Shown: positions 28,921-38,040, counted from the first letter of the stretch. The stretch: DNA of 64,000 nucleotides from Pseudoxanthobacter soli DSM 19599 (GCA_945898215.1 CAMDHY010000010.1:1-64000); one strand, 5' to 3'. Notes: generated by a model not told the origin, from the sequence alone. Translations and numbers: made by a program.

Positions 28921-30141
28921 TTACGCACGCGCCGCGGCGCGCATCTTCTGCCTTCGCTTTTCCCGCGCCCGGGCCCGGCCTGCGGTTCCTTCGGCCTCGT
29001 CGTGCTCCTTGCTGAACAGGGATCGATAGACGCCGGCCGCGAGTTCGATACCGGAGTGGGAGGAGGGCAGCAGCAGCGGGCGGTTCAGCCCGTCCACAGG
29101 TGCGTTCGGCGAATGGACTTCACCGCGCTCGCGCACGAAGAGATCCGCGATCTCGATCTGTCCCTTGGCGGGTCGCGAAGCGTGGCCGAGTTCCGCGGAC
29201 ATGCCACTGATCATCGTCAGGGACGCCGCGCCGTCGGCATCGAGTGAGCGGATTTGCAGGTAACCGTCCGTAAGCGTCACCACATTCATCAATGGAAGCG
29301 CGGAAATCACTAGCCGATACAAGGGGTTCTCGAAATAGTTGTTTCGTAGATCGAGCGCCGTCTCGTTTTCGCCAGAGAGCGCCAGGATACAATTCGTCTC
29401 CGACAGGTTTACACAGACCCCAATGACGTCCTCACCATCGATTTCGTGAAGCGAGATCGTGGCCGGTTCGGTCGACCTAACGAAACGACCCGACGCCCTG
29501 GCGCTGCCCCTCTCCGTGATCTCCAATCCCTCGGTGCCTGCCAGCCGGTCGGCGACACCGATGCAAGCGAAGGACGGGGCGGCGACCTCGCGCGCGACCA
29601 GACGCTGTTCCGGCAAGGACGCCAAGCCGTCCAGCAGTGATCGCGCGAAAACCAGGCTTACCCACGGGCGAATGTGCGCCACATCCAGGAAGAAACCGAA
29701 TCCGCTAATGTCGCTGACCGATTTCATGTAGTCGATCAGATCGTAACCGTCGAAGTAGGGTATGCCCCAGTCGGCGGAGATCTTCAGATAGAAGGAGCGC
29801 ATCTTCGATTGATGAGTGTCCGTCATCCGGGGAAGCAGGGTCAGGACGGGAATGCAGCCGCCGGCGAGGCAGCGAACGATCAGGTTTTCGAAGATGGTCT
29901 TGGAGAATTCTAGATTCAGTGCGTTGTTTTTCCTGACGACTTCTTCATTAACTGAGAAATCAATCAGGCAATAGTCGAACTGGCTGAAATCGATATTTTT
30001 CGTCGAGCGAATGGAATGTAGCCCGGTGCTGGCACCGATCGAGAAATTCGAAAGGCTCTCGACGCGCGGATCGGCACCCAGATAGAAGGTATAGCCATCC
30101 TTCCTGAGCGAATTGGACGTCCCGACGATTGCAATACGCAT
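28921..30141 (-). CDS. SGNH-like protein of an atypical surface-polysaccharide patch
   Basis: A 406-residue protein. The N-terminus MRIAIVGTSNSLRKDGYTFY has the G-T-S/N-S nucleophile block of SGNH/GDSL-like folds (Ser9), SIRSTKNIDFSQFDYCLIDF gives the second strand block, and FGFFLDVAHIRPWV supplies a D-x-x-H pair where the catalytic Asp/His would be expected. The C-terminal half (TISLHEIDGEDVIGVCVNLS, ILALSGENETALDLRN) looks like a beta-sandwich. Codons are noticeably less GC-rich than in neighbouring genes. Similar unnamed proteins occur in capsule/O-antigen clusters, where SGNH enzymes acylate or deacylate sugars. Catalytic competence and substrate are inferred. Confidence 0.6.
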   Translation of the reverse strand: MRIAIVGTSNSLRKDGYTFYLGADPRVESLSNFSIGASTGLHSIRSTKNIDFSQFDYCLIDFSVNEEVVRKNNALNLEFSKTIFENLIVRCLAGGCIPVLTLLPRMTDTHQSKMRSFYLKISADWGIPYFDGYDLIDYMKSVSDISGFGFFLDVAHIRPWVSLVFARSLLDGLASLPEQRLVAREVAAPSFACIGVADRLAGTEGLEITERGSARASGRFVRSTEPATISLHEIDGEDVIGVCVNLSETNCILALSGENETALDLRNNYFENPLYRLVISALPLMNVVTLTDGYLQIRSLDADGAASLTMISGMSAELGHASRPAKGQIEIADLFVRERGEVHSPNAPVDGLNRPLLLPSSHSGIELAAGVYRSLFSKEHDEAEGTAGRARAREKRRQKMRAAARA

Positions 30142-30152
30142 TCAGCACTACC

Positions 30153-30178
30153 AATCTTGCTTAAATATCTTCAAGATT
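30153..30178. promoter_or_regulatory. Inverted repeat just upstream of the SGNH-like gene
   Basis: AATCTTG (30153-30159) and CAAGATT (30172-30178) are exact reverse complements with a 12-bp AT-rich spacer, placed 11-37 bp before the start codon at 30141. It could be an operator or a 5' leader hairpin. The region is much more AT-rich than its surroundings. Confidence 0.4.
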
Positions 30179-30419
30179 CGTCCGGGCAGCGTTCGCTGGA
30201 TGGCTCCTGCTCCCCCGGGGGCGGCGTTCCGGCTTGGCAAGCCGTGGAGCGTGCCCGCGGACGCGGTGATCGCCAATCGATGCCACGGCCGGTCGCCGGA
30301 TCGCAAGAGGACGAATTCGCCGCCGGGGACGCCGCCCGTCTCCCGCCCGCAACCGGCCGGATCCTGGTCACCGCCGCATGCCGTCGCCGCCCGGCCGCCC
30401 GAGCCATCACGAGTTGGTG

Positions 30420-30995
30420 AGGCCGGTCAAAACGAGCGCTGTGTCGGCGGAAGCGCCGCCGTTCTGGTGGCACGACCTGCAGGTCCTCCGGGCCGAAGGT
30501 GACGTTCTTGTTGACGCCCCAGTCGATCTGCCGGCGCCCGGTCACGTAGAGCGTGCCGTCGAAGGTCGGGAAGATGCGCATCTCGCGCCGGGGCGCATAG
30601 ACCATCGCATCGGTGCTGTTGGTCTCGATGCCGAGTTTCGGAAAGAGTTCCGCCGGTGAGAAGAGGGCGTCGCTATCCAGGGCACAGGCGAGTTCGTAGC
30701 CCTTGGATTTCGCCAGGTCGGTGATGGCGAGCAGCGAGGACGATTTGTTGATCGTCATGTCCCGTTCCTGCACGAACAAGCAGTCGTTGGGGACGGCGGG
30801 GTTGAACTCAATCAGATCGACGCGCTGACGATTGGCCGCGATTAAATCCCAGACGTTGTGGTCGCAGTCGTCAGTATCGATCGAGATGAAATCGATGTCT
30901 TTCGGGCACGTCGCCTCGGAGAAGTAGGTATAAGGGCTGTCGATAGGCGCGAAGCCGACGTAATTGACGATCCTCGCAGAATGGGCGCTCCGCAC
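30420..30995 (-). pseudogene. Truncated FkbM-like/polysaccharide-cluster methyltransferase remnant
   Basis: The frame from GTG 30995 encodes DFISIDTDDCDHNVWDLIAA, RQRVDLIEFNPAVPNDCLFV, SSSLLAITDLAKSKGYELAC and DWGVNKNVTFGPEDLQVVPP. This order (S-I-D-x-D-x-x-D-x-x-x-W, then the I-E-F-N strand) is that of the C-terminal half of FkbM-like proteins in surface-polysaccharide loci. The N-terminal half with the SAM-binding start is missing: upstream sequence belongs to the azlC region. Around 30460 similarity is lost into an Arg-rich run. Shifting one frame there gives GGASADTALVLTGLTNS and a stop, a more natural C-terminus, which suggests a frameshift as well. GC is lower than in the flanking genes. 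Most likely a decaying transferred gene. Confidence 0.6.
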
Positions 30996-31150
30996 AATGC
31001 CCCGTCGGTGCAGGTTTGGTGGCGGTGGGGATCGGATGTGCGGCGCACCGCAAGCCGCAGCCGGCGCGGACGGGGCGTCGCCGTCGCACCGAAGGCTTTC
31101 CCGTCATTTTCATCCAAGACCCCCCGGTCGGTGGCGGCTACACCGCGGCG

Positions 31151-31861
31151 ATGATCGCCCCTCCCGAACCCTCCCCCTGGCACGAGGCCCGCGCCGGAGC
31201 CGTCGCCATCCTGCCCGCCGCCGTCGCGGTGGTGCCGTTCGCTCTGCTGCTCGGAGCGCTCGCCGCCGAGAAGGGGCTGTCACCGCTCGAGGTGGCGCTG
31301 ATGTCGGCGCTGGTCTTCGCCGGCAGCTCGCAGTTCGTCGCGCTCGATCTCTGGACGACGCCGGCCGCCTGGGTGACGCTCGGTTCGGCGGCGCTGCTCG
31401 TCAACCTCCGCCACATCCTGATGGGCGCCTCGATCGCGCCGAAGATGGCCGGGTTCCACCCGATCGCCAGGGTGCTGGCGCTGCTGCTGCTCGCCGACGA
31501 GATCTGGGCGATGGCCGAGCGGCGGGCGGCGGCGCGGCCGCTGACGGCCGCCTATTTCTTCGGCCTCGGCGGGCTGCTGTACGTCAACTGGGTGCTGTTC
31601 ACGACGGCCGGGGCCGTCGTCGGCGCGCGCTTCGGCGATCCGGCCGCCTACGGCTTCGACTTCGCCTTCACGGCGATCTTCATCGGGCTGATCGCCGGCT
31701 TCCGCCACACCCGCGGTTTCCTGCCGACGGTCGCCGCGGCGGCGCTCGCCGCCGTCGCCACGCAGGCGGTGCTGCCGGGCCCGGTCTCGATCGCGGTGGG
31801 CGCGGCGGCCGGGGTCGCGGTGGCCGCGATCCTGCCGCCCCGCCGGGAGGCCGCCGCGTGA
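31151..31861 (+). CDS. azlC: AzlC-family branched-chain amino acid exporter, large subunit
   Basis: A 236-residue membrane protein. RAGAVAILPAAVAVVPFALL at the N-terminus, MSALVFAGSSQFVALDL, NLRHILMGASIAP and the C-terminal FTAIFIGLIAGF are AzlC hallmarks. AzlC and AzlD together export branched-chain amino acids or analogues. Its stop overlaps the start of azlD by 4 bp (GTGA). The ATG at 31151 is chosen by family length; the ribosome binding site is weak, and an in-frame extension reaches back to 31016 without family similarity. Confidence 0.9.
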   Translation: MIAPPEPSPWHEARAGAVAILPAAVAVVPFALLLGALAAEKGLSPLEVALMSALVFAGSSQFVALDLWTTPAAWVTLGSAALLVNLRHILMGASIAPKMAGFHPIARVLALLLLADEIWAMAERRAAARPLTAAYFFGLGGLLYVNWVLFTTAGAVVGARFGDPAAYGFDFAFTAIFIGLIAGFRHTRGFLPTVAAAALAAVATQAVLPGPVSIAVGAAAGVAVAAILPPRREAAA

Positions 31862-32160
31862 GCCTCGACCCGGCGACGCTCGCGGCCATCCTGGCGATGG
31901 CGGCGGCGACGATCTTCACCCGCCTCGCCGGCCTGGTGATGCCGGCCTCAGCGCTGCGTCACCCGCGGGCGCGCGCCGCGTTCGAGGCGGTGCCGGCGGC
32001 CGTGCTCGCCGCCCTGATCGCGCCGACGGTACTGGCGACGGGCTGGCCGGAGACGGTGGCGGCCCTTCTGACGGCGCTCGCGGCCCTGCGGCTGCCCTTG
32101 CTCGCGGTCGTGGCCGTCGGCGTCGTCGCGGCGGCGCTGCTGAGGGCGGTCGCCGGCTGA
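31858..32160 (+). CDS. azlD: AzlD-family branched-chain amino acid exporter, small subunit
   Basis: A 100-residue membrane protein with three to four hydrophobic helices: LDPATLAAILAMAAATIFTR, then LAGLVMPASALRHPRARAAF, EAVPAAVLAALIAPTVLATG and a final LLAVVAVGVVAAALLRAV. This matches AzlD, the obligate partner of AzlC. GTG start overlapping the azlC stop by 4 bp, a coupled pair. It ends 2 bp from the stop of the convergent flavin reductase gene. Confidence 0.9.
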   Translation: MSLDPATLAAILAMAAATIFTRLAGLVMPASALRHPRARAAFEAVPAAVLAALIAPTVLATGWPETVAALLTALAALRLPLLAVVAVGVVAAALLRAVAG

Positions 32161-32162
32161 CG

Positions 32163-32705
32163 TCAGACGGCGTGCGGCACGTAGGCGCCGAAGCCGCCGT
32201 TGCCATAGACGAGCGGCGGCGGCTCCGCCCGCGTCTCGACGCCGAGCACGCGGCCGAGGAAGATCGTGTGGGTGCCGCCGTCGATCGTCTGGACGATGCG
32301 GCAGTCGAAGGAGGCCGGGGCGTCCGACAGGACCGGGCAGCCGCTTGGCGTCGCCGTCCAGCGCCCCGTGACGAACCGCTCCTCCCGCCGCCGGCTCGAC
32401 GAGAAGATGCGGGCGATCTCGGCGTGTTCCTCGGCGAGGATGGTGACGGCGAAGACGCCGGAGGAGTGCACGGCGTCGTGGGCGCTGGCGGTCTTGCTGA
32501 TGCAGACGAGCAGCGTCGGCGGTTCCATCGACACCGACGTCACCGAGGAGGCGACTAGCCCGACCGTCTCGCCGCGGTGGCGCGAGGAGACGATGCAGAC
32601 GCCGCTGAACAGGCTCCGCATCCCCCGGCGGAAGAGGTCGGGATGGACGGTGTCCGGCTCGGCGGTGATCTCATCCATGGCGGCATCGGTCCCGTTCGGC
32701 GGCAT
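32163..32705 (-). CDS. Flavin reductase domain protein (HpaC/RutF-like)
   Basis: A 180-residue flavin:NAD(P)H oxidoreductase that supplies reduced FMN/FAD to a monooxygenase partner. RGMRSLFSGVCIVSSRHRGE, VGLVASSVTSVSMEPPTLLV, KTASAHDAVHSSGVFAVTIL and GGTHTIFLGRVLGVE follow the Flavin_Reduct fold in order. It is the third gene of a unit (LLM oxidoreductase, esterase, this reductase) with gaps of 10 and 11 bp, making the LLM protein its likely partner. Start at ATG 32705 (MPPNGTDAAM); ATG 32678 is nearly as good. Confidence 0.9.
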   Translation of the reverse strand: MPPNGTDAAMDEITAEPDTVHPDLFRRGMRSLFSGVCIVSSRHRGETVGLVASSVTSVSMEPPTLLVCISKTASAHDAVHSSGVFAVTILAEEHAEIARIFSSSRRREERFVTGRWTATPSGCPVLSDAPASFDCRIVQTIDGGTHTIFLGRVLGVETRAEPPPLVYGNGGFGAYVPHAV

Positions 32706-32716
32706 CCGGCCCCGTC

Positions 32717-33664
32717 TCAGGCGAAGGCCTTCGCCAGGCGCCGCGCGCAGTCGCGGAGGGCCGCGTCGGCCTCGTCGAGCAGGCCGCGCAGCGAGACGAA
32801 TCCGTGGATCATGTCGGGGTGGCGGACGTGCTCCACCGCCACGCCGGCCGCGGCGAGGCGCTCGGCATAGGCGTCGCCCTCGTCGCGCAGCGGGTCGAAG
32901 CCCGCCGTCAGCACCAGCGCCGGCGGCAGGCGCGTCAGGTCCGGGGCGAGCAGCGGCGAGGCGAGGGGATGCGTGCCGTCGCCGTCGGGGCCGAGATAAC
33001 TCGCGATGTAGAAGGGCATCGAGTTGAGGAGATAGCCCTTCGAGAACAGCCGCTTCGACTCCGTGGCGCTGGTCAGGTCCGTCACCGGGTAGATCAGCAG
33101 CTGATAGCGGATCTCCGGGCCGCCCGCGTCGCGGGCAGCGAGCGTCACCGCGGCGGCGATGTTGCCGCCGGCGCTGTCGCCGCCGACCGCGATGCGGCGG
33201 GCGTCGATGCCGTGGCGGGCGGCGTCCGCCGCAACAGCGCGCAGCACCGCCAGCGCGTCGTCGACGGCCGCCGGGAAGCGGTGCTCGGGGGCGAGGCGGT
33301 AGTCGACCGACAGCACCGCGCACGGCGTCTCGTGGGCGAGCACGCGGCAGAGCGAATCGTGGGTGTCGAGGTCGCCGCGGATGTAGCCGCCGCCGTGATA
33401 GTAGACGAGCAGCGGCCACGGCCCAGCGCGCGAGCCCTCGGGCACGTAGAGGCGCGCGGCGATCGGACCGGCCGGCCCCGGGAAGCTCGTCTCGGTGACG
33501 CCGATCCCCTGCGGCGCCGGCGCATCGACGGCGAGGACGTCGCACTTCCACTCGCGCCGCGCCTCGTCGGGATCCTGGATCTCGACCGGCGTGGCGTTCG
33601 GGTTCTCCGGCGCCGCGAGGATGGTGCGCAGCTTGGGGTGAAGCTCGTCCGGCCGCGTGGTCAT
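32717..33664 (-). CDS. Alpha/beta hydrolase, hormone-sensitive-lipase-like esterase
   Basis: A 315-residue carboxylic ester hydrolase of family IV. The oxyanion motif HGGG is in LLVYYHGGGYIRGDLDTHD, the nucleophile Ser is in VGGDSAGGNIAAAV, the acid Asp is in TAGFDPLRDEG and the His is in HPDMIHGFVSL. LSVDYRLAPEHRFPAAVDDA is typical. Cytosolic: no signal peptide. Sitting between an LLM flavin oxidoreductase and a flavin reductase, it could hydrolyse an ester or lactone produced by the oxygenase; that is inference from the operon. ATG start 10 bp after the LLM stop. Confidence 0.92.
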   Translation of the reverse strand: MTTRPDELHPKLRTILAAPENPNATPVEIQDPDEARREWKCDVLAVDAPAPQGIGVTETSFPGPAGPIAARLYVPEGSRAGPWPLLVYYHGGGYIRGDLDTHDSLCRVLAHETPCAVLSVDYRLAPEHRFPAAVDDALAVLRAVAADAARHGIDARRIAVGGDSAGGNIAAAVTLAARDAGGPEIRYQLLIYPVTDLTSATESKRLFSKGYLLNSMPFYIASYLGPDGDGTHPLASPLLAPDLTRLPPALVLTAGFDPLRDEGDAYAERLAAAGVAVEHVRHPDMIHGFVSLRGLLDEADAALRDCARRLAKAFA

Positions 33665-33674
33665 CCCGTGCGTC

Positions 33675-34781
33675 TCACTCGGCCGCGGTGGCGTGGAAGG
33701 CGGCCGGCGCCCCGGGGAAGCGCGGCATCACCTCTTCGGCGAAGCGCTGCAGCCAGCGGCGGCGCGGGCCGGTCGGCACGCCGGGCGTCGCGGTGTGGAG
33801 GAGGAAGGTGTTGAAGCCGGCGTCGATGTAGGCCTGCAGCTTGCGCGCCGCGGTGTCCGGCGTGCCAACGAGCTGCCACTCGCACCACGGCGGGATGTTG
33901 ACCGGGTCGCACCGCTTCTTCATGCCGGAGAACGCATTGCTCCATGCCTTGTATCCGGCGATGTCCTTGTAGTGGTCGGCGTCGGCCTCGTAGTGGTCGA
34001 CCTGCGCCTTCATGAACGGCGGGATGTGCGTCTGCGCCTGGCGCACCGCCTCGGCGTCGCTGTCCTCGATGACGCAGTTGATCATGATCGGCAGCGGCAC
34101 GTCGGTCGCGAAGCCGTGGCTCTTCGCCCGCTTCGCCCACTCGGTGAGCGTCGCCGCCTGGGCGTCGAGGTTGCCGATCGTCGTGCAGATCGGCGGCAGC
34201 CCCTCGTCGGCCATCACCTGGGCACTCTCCGGGCTCGCGCCGATGGCGCCGTAGAAGTGCAGGCCGTCGAGCGGCGCCTTCGGCCGGAGCCGCGTCTCCT
34301 TCGGCACCGACAGGAGCTTCCCCTCGAAGGTGAAGCTGTCCTTGCTGAGGCCGTCGCGGACGATGCGCAGCGTCTCGACGAAGCGGATGCGCGCCTCCTC
34401 CATGTCGATGCCGAAGCGGTCGTACTCGTACTTCGCCGTGCCGCGGCCGAAGCCGAGGTGGATCGGCGCGTCCGTCAGCAGCCGCAGCTGGGCGATCGAG
34501 CCGGCGAGCCTGAGCGCGTTGTACCAGGGGGCGATGAGCACGCAGGTGCCGAGCCCGGCTTTCGGGAAGCGGCCGGCGATATGGGAGAGGAAGGCGAGGG
34601 GGTCGGGCGTCGGGAAGTAGTCGGAGAAGTGGTGCTCGATCATCCAGACGGTGCTGTAGCCGAGCCCGAGGCCGATTTCGACGTCGCCGATCAGGTCGCG
34701 GTACATCTGCCGGTCACTGGTGCCGGCGCCGCCGGAGGCGGTCGCGACGAAGCCGAATTCGAGGGGCCGGCTGGCGTTCAT
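33675..34781 (-). CDS. LLM-class flavin-dependent oxidoreductase
   Basis: A 368-residue luciferase-like (bacterial luciferase alpha-type) oxidoreductase using reduced flavin. LEFGFVATASGGAGTSDRQM at the start, the TIM-barrel block YSTVWMIEHHFSDYFPTPDP (with the EHHF motif), LIAPWYNALRLAGSIAQLRL, LGFGRGTAKYEYDRFGIDME and GTPDTAARKLQAYIDAGFNT are characteristic. Likely a monooxygenase fed by the reductase two genes downstream. A TGGTCTA-N5-TAGACCA operator lies 85-103 bp upstream. The ATG at 34781 gives the standard N-terminus; the substrate is unknown. Confidence 0.9.
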   Translation of the reverse strand: MNASRPLEFGFVATASGGAGTSDRQMYRDLIGDVEIGLGLGYSTVWMIEHHFSDYFPTPDPLAFLSHIAGRFPKAGLGTCVLIAPWYNALRLAGSIAQLRLLTDAPIHLGFGRGTAKYEYDRFGIDMEEARIRFVETLRIVRDGLSKDSFTFEGKLLSVPKETRLRPKAPLDGLHFYGAIGASPESAQVMADEGLPPICTTIGNLDAQAATLTEWAKRAKSHGFATDVPLPIMINCVIEDSDAEAVRQAQTHIPPFMKAQVDHYEADADHYKDIAGYKAWSNAFSGMKKRCDPVNIPPWCEWQLVGTPDTAARKLQAYIDAGFNTFLLHTATPGVPTGPRRRWLQRFAEEVMPRFPGAPAAFHATAAE

Positions 34782-34865
34782 GCGTCTCGCTCCCTCGCCG
34801 GCGCCGTTCGGCAGCGGGCGTGTTCTCCGCACATCGTGCCCTTACGTTAGCAAGCCGCGGGCCAA

Positions 34866-34884
34866 TGGTCTAGAAGTTAGACCA
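34866..34884. promoter_or_regulatory. GntR/FCD operator, copy 1 (upstream of LLM-esterase-reductase unit)
   Basis: TGGTCTAGAAGTTAGACCA: perfect 7-bp arms TGGTCTA/TAGACCA around a 5-bp centre. TGGT...ACCA ends are typical of FadR-type GntR operators. It lies between the GntR gene stop (34923) and the LLM gene start (34781), in the LLM promoter region. A second 19-bp copy of the same pattern is at 38131-38149. Confidence 0.75.
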
Positions 34885-34922
34885 AGTGACATCCAAGACG
34901 TCGGTGGAGCCCCGCAGCGCCG

Positions 34923-35696
34923 TCAGACGACGGACGGCGCCGGCTTGCGCGGCCTCGGCAGGAGGTCGTGAAGGCTGGTGCGTGTCGCCTCGATATGGGC
35001 GCGCATGTGGGCGCCCGCCGCCGCGCTGTCGCGCTCGCGGATGGCCTCGAAGATCGCGGCGTGGTGGTCGTTGGCGTTGGCTTCGAGGCGCGTGAACACC
35101 CGGCCGACCGGCAGGAACATCGCTGCGCGGCCGTCCTCGACGGCCTTGAGCAGGAAGGGATTGGCCGAAGCCCGGGCGATGGCGAGGTGGAACTCGGAAT
35201 CCCAGGCGCCGAAGCGGGCGATGTTGGCGGTGACCTCGCGCGCCTCCGGCGTCGCGCCGAGCTTGTCCATCTCCTCGACCGCGCGGGAAAGCCGCCTCAG
35301 CTGCGATTCCGTCCGCCGGGCCGCCGCGAGGGCTGCGGCGGCGCACTCGTTGGCGACGCGGAACTCGAAGACGCTGTCGAGCATGACGCGCTGCGTCTCC
35401 ATGTAGGACTTCACCTGGCCTGGGGTCAGCTGCGCCTGGCCGAGCACGACGAGGCCGCCGGTGGCGCCGCGGCGCACGGTGACGAGGCCCTCGCCCTCGA
35501 GCACCCGCACCGCCTCGCGGATCGTCGTGCGCGACACCCCCATCTGGCTCGCGAGGTCGCGTTCGGGCGGCAGCTTGTCGCCGGGCAGGAAGCGGCCGAG
35601 ATAGATGGCGCGGCGCACCTGTTCCACCACCAGTTCGTAGGTGGCGGCGGCGCGCACCGACCCGATCAGCGGACGCTCACCCTCGACGGCCGTCAC
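34923..35696 (-). CDS. GntR-family transcriptional regulator, FadR (FCD) subfamily
   Basis: A 257-residue regulator. Winged HTH in residues ~15-85: VVEQVRRAIYLGRFLPGDKL, PPERDLASQMGVSRTTIREA, VRVLEGEGLVTVRRGATGGL. The FCD ligand domain from ~95 has the metal/ligand residues in FRVANECAAAAL, DSEFHLAIARASANPFLL and DHHAAIFEAIRERDSAAAGA with MRAHIEATR. FCD proteins usually bind carboxylic acids and act as repressors released by the substrate of the adjacent pathway. GTG start with GAGGA 6 bases upstream. The gene sits in the middle of the module it probably controls, with matching operators on both sides (34866 and 38131). Confidence 0.93.
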   Translation of the reverse strand: MTAVEGERPLIGSVRAAATYELVVEQVRRAIYLGRFLPGDKLPPERDLASQMGVSRTTIREAVRVLEGEGLVTVRRGATGGLVVLGQAQLTPGQVKSYMETQRVMLDSVFEFRVANECAAAALAAARRTESQLRRLSRAVEEMDKLGATPEAREVTANIARFGAWDSEFHLAIARASANPFLLKAVEDGRAAMFLPVGRVFTRLEANANDHHAAIFEAIRERDSAAAGAHMRAHIEATRTSLHDLLPRPRKPAPSVV

Positions 35697-35772
35697 CCGT
35701 TCCTCCGTCCGTTCGATCGCCGCCTCGGCACCGGCGCAGACCTGCGTCTAGCACAACCGGGCCGCGACCGGC

Positions 35773-36537
35773 TCATCGCGCCGTCACGCCGCCGTCGACG
35801 AACAGCGTCGTGCCGGTGACGTAGGAGGCGCGCGTGGAGAGAAGGAACTCCACCGCGTCGGCGATCTCCTCGCAGGTGCCGAAGCGGCCAAGCGGGATCT
35901 CCTGTTTCAGGCGGGCGACGACCTGTTCCTCGCTGCCGCCCCAGCCGATCGCCCGCATCGACGGGCTCAAAGGCAGCGCCAGGATGAAGCCCGGCGCGAT
36001 GGCGTTGACGCGGATGCCGCGCGGAGCCAGTTCGCACGACAGGTAGCGCGTGAAGGCCTCCAGTCCGGCCTTCGACGCCCCGTACATCGAGGCACCGGGT
36101 AGGCGGCCGAGCGAGCCGGTGACGCTCGAGATGTTGACGACCGAGGCACCCGGGGCGAGGTGGGCGTCGGCGGCGCGGCAGACGCGGGCGGAGCCGGCGA
36201 CGTTCACCTGCCAGACGGCGTCCATGTCCTCGTCCCGGACGGCGTCGATCGGCGTGTAGCGGACGATGCCATGGCAGTTGACGACGCCGGCGAGCGGTCC
36301 GCCGGCCAGCTCGACCGATGCCGCCACGCAGGCGTCGACGCTTGCCGGATCGCGCACATCGAGATGGTGGACGAACACGTCCGCCGGACCACCCGCGACG
36401 GGCGTGCCGTTCTGCGCCGGATCGACGGCCGTGTCGGCGGCGATGACGCGCCAGCCCTCGCCGGCGAGGCGTTTGTAGATCGCCGAGCCGATCCCGCCGA
36501 CGCCGCCCGTCACCAGCACAGTCCGCTTGTCGCTCAC
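35773..36537 (-). CDS. SDR-family oxidoreductase
   Basis: A 254-residue classical SDR. Cofactor site [15 protein letters not shown] from residue ~9, VNCHGIVRY as the NNAG-equivalent, catalytic Ser in [10 protein letters not shown] and YxxxK as [13 protein letters not shown]-terminal [20 protein letters not shown] and [13 protein letters not shown] catalytic role in oxidising a hydroxyl of the pathway intermediate is likely, but the substrate is unknown. GTG 36537 is chosen because GGGAG lies 8 bases upstream and the N-terminus ([12 protein letters not shown]) is standard. It lies between the glutamine-synthetase-like gene (95 bp) and the GntR gene (76 bp) on the same strand. Confidence 0.9.
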   Translation of the reverse strand: MSDKRTVLVTGGVGGIGSAIYKRLAGEGWRVIAADTAVDPAQNGTPVAGGPADVFVHHLDVRDPASVDACVAASVELAGGPLAGVVNCHGIVRYTPIDAVRDEDMDAVWQVNVAGSARVCRAADAHLAPGASVVNISSVTGSLGRLPGASMYGASKAGLEAFTRYLSCELAPRGIRVNAIAPGFILALPLSPSMRAIGWGGSEEQVVARLKQEIPLGRFGTCEEIADAVEFLLSTRASYVTGTTLFVDGGVTAR

Positions 36538-36632
36538 TCGGAGTCTCCCGGAAGTCTTGCAAAATCTATGGCGCGAGGCATGGCCCAACGGCTCCGGGCG
36601 CACGGAGGTGATCGCGGCCGCGCCGACGGGCG

Positions 36633-38003
36633 TCAGATGCGCTCGAAGTAGCGCATCATCTCCCAGTCGGTGACGGTCTCCTGCTCGAAGGCCTCCACCT
36701 CCTGCCGGTAGAAGTGCGTGAGGTGGGCGTGCGTGATGTCGCCGAACGCGGCCTTCGCCGCGGCGCTGTCGGCGAAGAGCGCGACCGCGTCTCGCAGCGT
36801 CGGCGGCACGCGCGGCAGCGAGGCGTCGAGATAGGCGTTGGCGTCATAGATCGGCGGCGTCGGCAGCCCCGCCTCGATGCCGTCGAGGCCGCTCGCCAGG
36901 ATGCCCGCGAGGACCAGGTAGGGATTGGCATCGGCGCCGGGGATGCGCGATTCCACCCGGAAACTCGGGCCGTGGCCGACGAGGCGGAAGCCGCAGGTGC
37001 GGTTGTCGCCGCCACAGACGAGCTGCACCGGGGCGAAGGATTCCCGGCGGAAGCGCTTGTAGGAATTGACCGTCGGCGCGAACATCAGCGCGTAGTCGCG
37101 CCCGCCGGCGATCATGCCGGCGACGAACGCGCCGAAGCGCGGCGCCATGTGGCTCGCCGTCGCGGCGTCGAAGCTCGCAGGATTGCCGTCCGTACCCCAC
37201 AGGCTGACGTGGACGTGGCAGGACGAGCCGACCTCGTCGATGAAGGGCTTCGCCATGAAGGTCGCCGACAGCCCGTGCTGGCTGACGATCTCCTTCACCC
37301 AGTTCTTGTAGAGGAGGTGGCGGTCGGCCATCTCCAGCGCATCGGCATAGCGCAGCGCGATCTCCTGCTGGCCGAGGCCCCACTCGGTCTTGGCGTTCTC
37401 CACCTCAATTCCGGCGGCCTCCATCATTGCGCAGAGTTCGCCGATCAGCGGCTCGTCGCGGGTCGACTGCAGCATGTGGTAGTCGGCGCGGTAGCGCGAC
37501 GTCGGCTTCAGGCCACGGTAGCGCTTCTCCCAGGCCTCGTCGTAGCTGTCGCGGAAGAGGAAGAATTCAAGCTCGCTCGCGCACTTGAAGCTGAAGCCCA
37601 GCGCGGCGGCGCGGGCGAGCTGCCGCTTCAGGATGGTGCGCGGCGCCATCGCCATCTCGACACCGTCGTGGTTAACGGCGTCGCAGAGCACGAAGGCCGT
37701 CTTCGGCACCCACGGCAGCACGCGGATGGTCGAAAGGTCCGGCCGCATGACGCAGTCCTGGAAGCCCTTGTCCCAGCCGGTGAGCGCGTAGCCGGGGCGC
37801 GGGTCCATGTCCATGTCGACGCAGAACAGGTAGACCGAGGCGTGCACGCCCTCCGATCCGAGGGCAGCCGAGAGGAAGTTCTTCGCCGTCAGCCGCTTGC
37901 CGACGAGCCGGCCCCAAAGGTCCGGCATCGCGCAGATGACGGTGGCGATCTCGCCGGCGGCGATGCGGCTCTTCAGGTCGTCGAGGCCTAGGAGATTGCT
38001 CAT
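36633..38003 (-). CDS. Glutamine synthetase-family ligase (gamma-glutamylamine-type)
   Basis: A 456-residue GS-fold ligase. The beta-grasp N-terminus reads [20 protein letters not shown]; the catalytic barrel has [12 protein letters not shown] (Mg-binding E-x-E), [30 protein letters not shown] (H-x-H), [26 protein letters not shown] and the C-terminal [20 protein letters not shown]. The adenylylation Tyr loop of GlnA is absent. The closest style is PuuA/GlnT and related enzymes that ligate glutamate to amines for catabolism. It heads the presumed GntR regulon. The N-terminal ATG 38003 gives [10 protein letters not shown]; no good ribosome binding site is visible. Confidence 0.87.
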   Translation of the reverse strand: MSNLLGLDDLKSRIAAGEIATVICAMPDLWGRLVGKRLTAKNFLSAALGSEGVHASVYLFCVDMDMDPRPGYALTGWDKGFQDCVMRPDLSTIRVLPWVPKTAFVLCDAVNHDGVEMAMAPRTILKRQLARAAALGFSFKCASELEFFLFRDSYDEAWEKRYRGLKPTSRYRADYHMLQSTRDEPLIGELCAMMEAAGIEVENAKTEWGLGQQEIALRYADALEMADRHLLYKNWVKEIVSQHGLSATFMAKPFIDEVGSSCHVHVSLWGTDGNPASFDAATASHMAPRFGAFVAGMIAGGRDYALMFAPTVNSYKRFRRESFAPVQLVCGGDNRTCGFRLVGHGPSFRVESRIPGADANPYLVLAGILASGLDGIEAGLPTPPIYDANAYLDASLPRVPPTLRDAVALFADSAAAKAAFGDITHAHLTHFYRQEVEAFEQETVTDWEMMRYFERI

Positions 38004-38040
38004 CTTGGAGGGTACTCGGAGGAAAGCGGAAGGCCGCAGC

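Noticed and set aside
30180-30406. Possible transposase or integrase remnant between the SGNH-like gene and the FkbM-like remnant
   Set aside because: Translated in all frames by eye, it shows no DDE or recombinase motif; it is simply GC-rich non-coding DNA.
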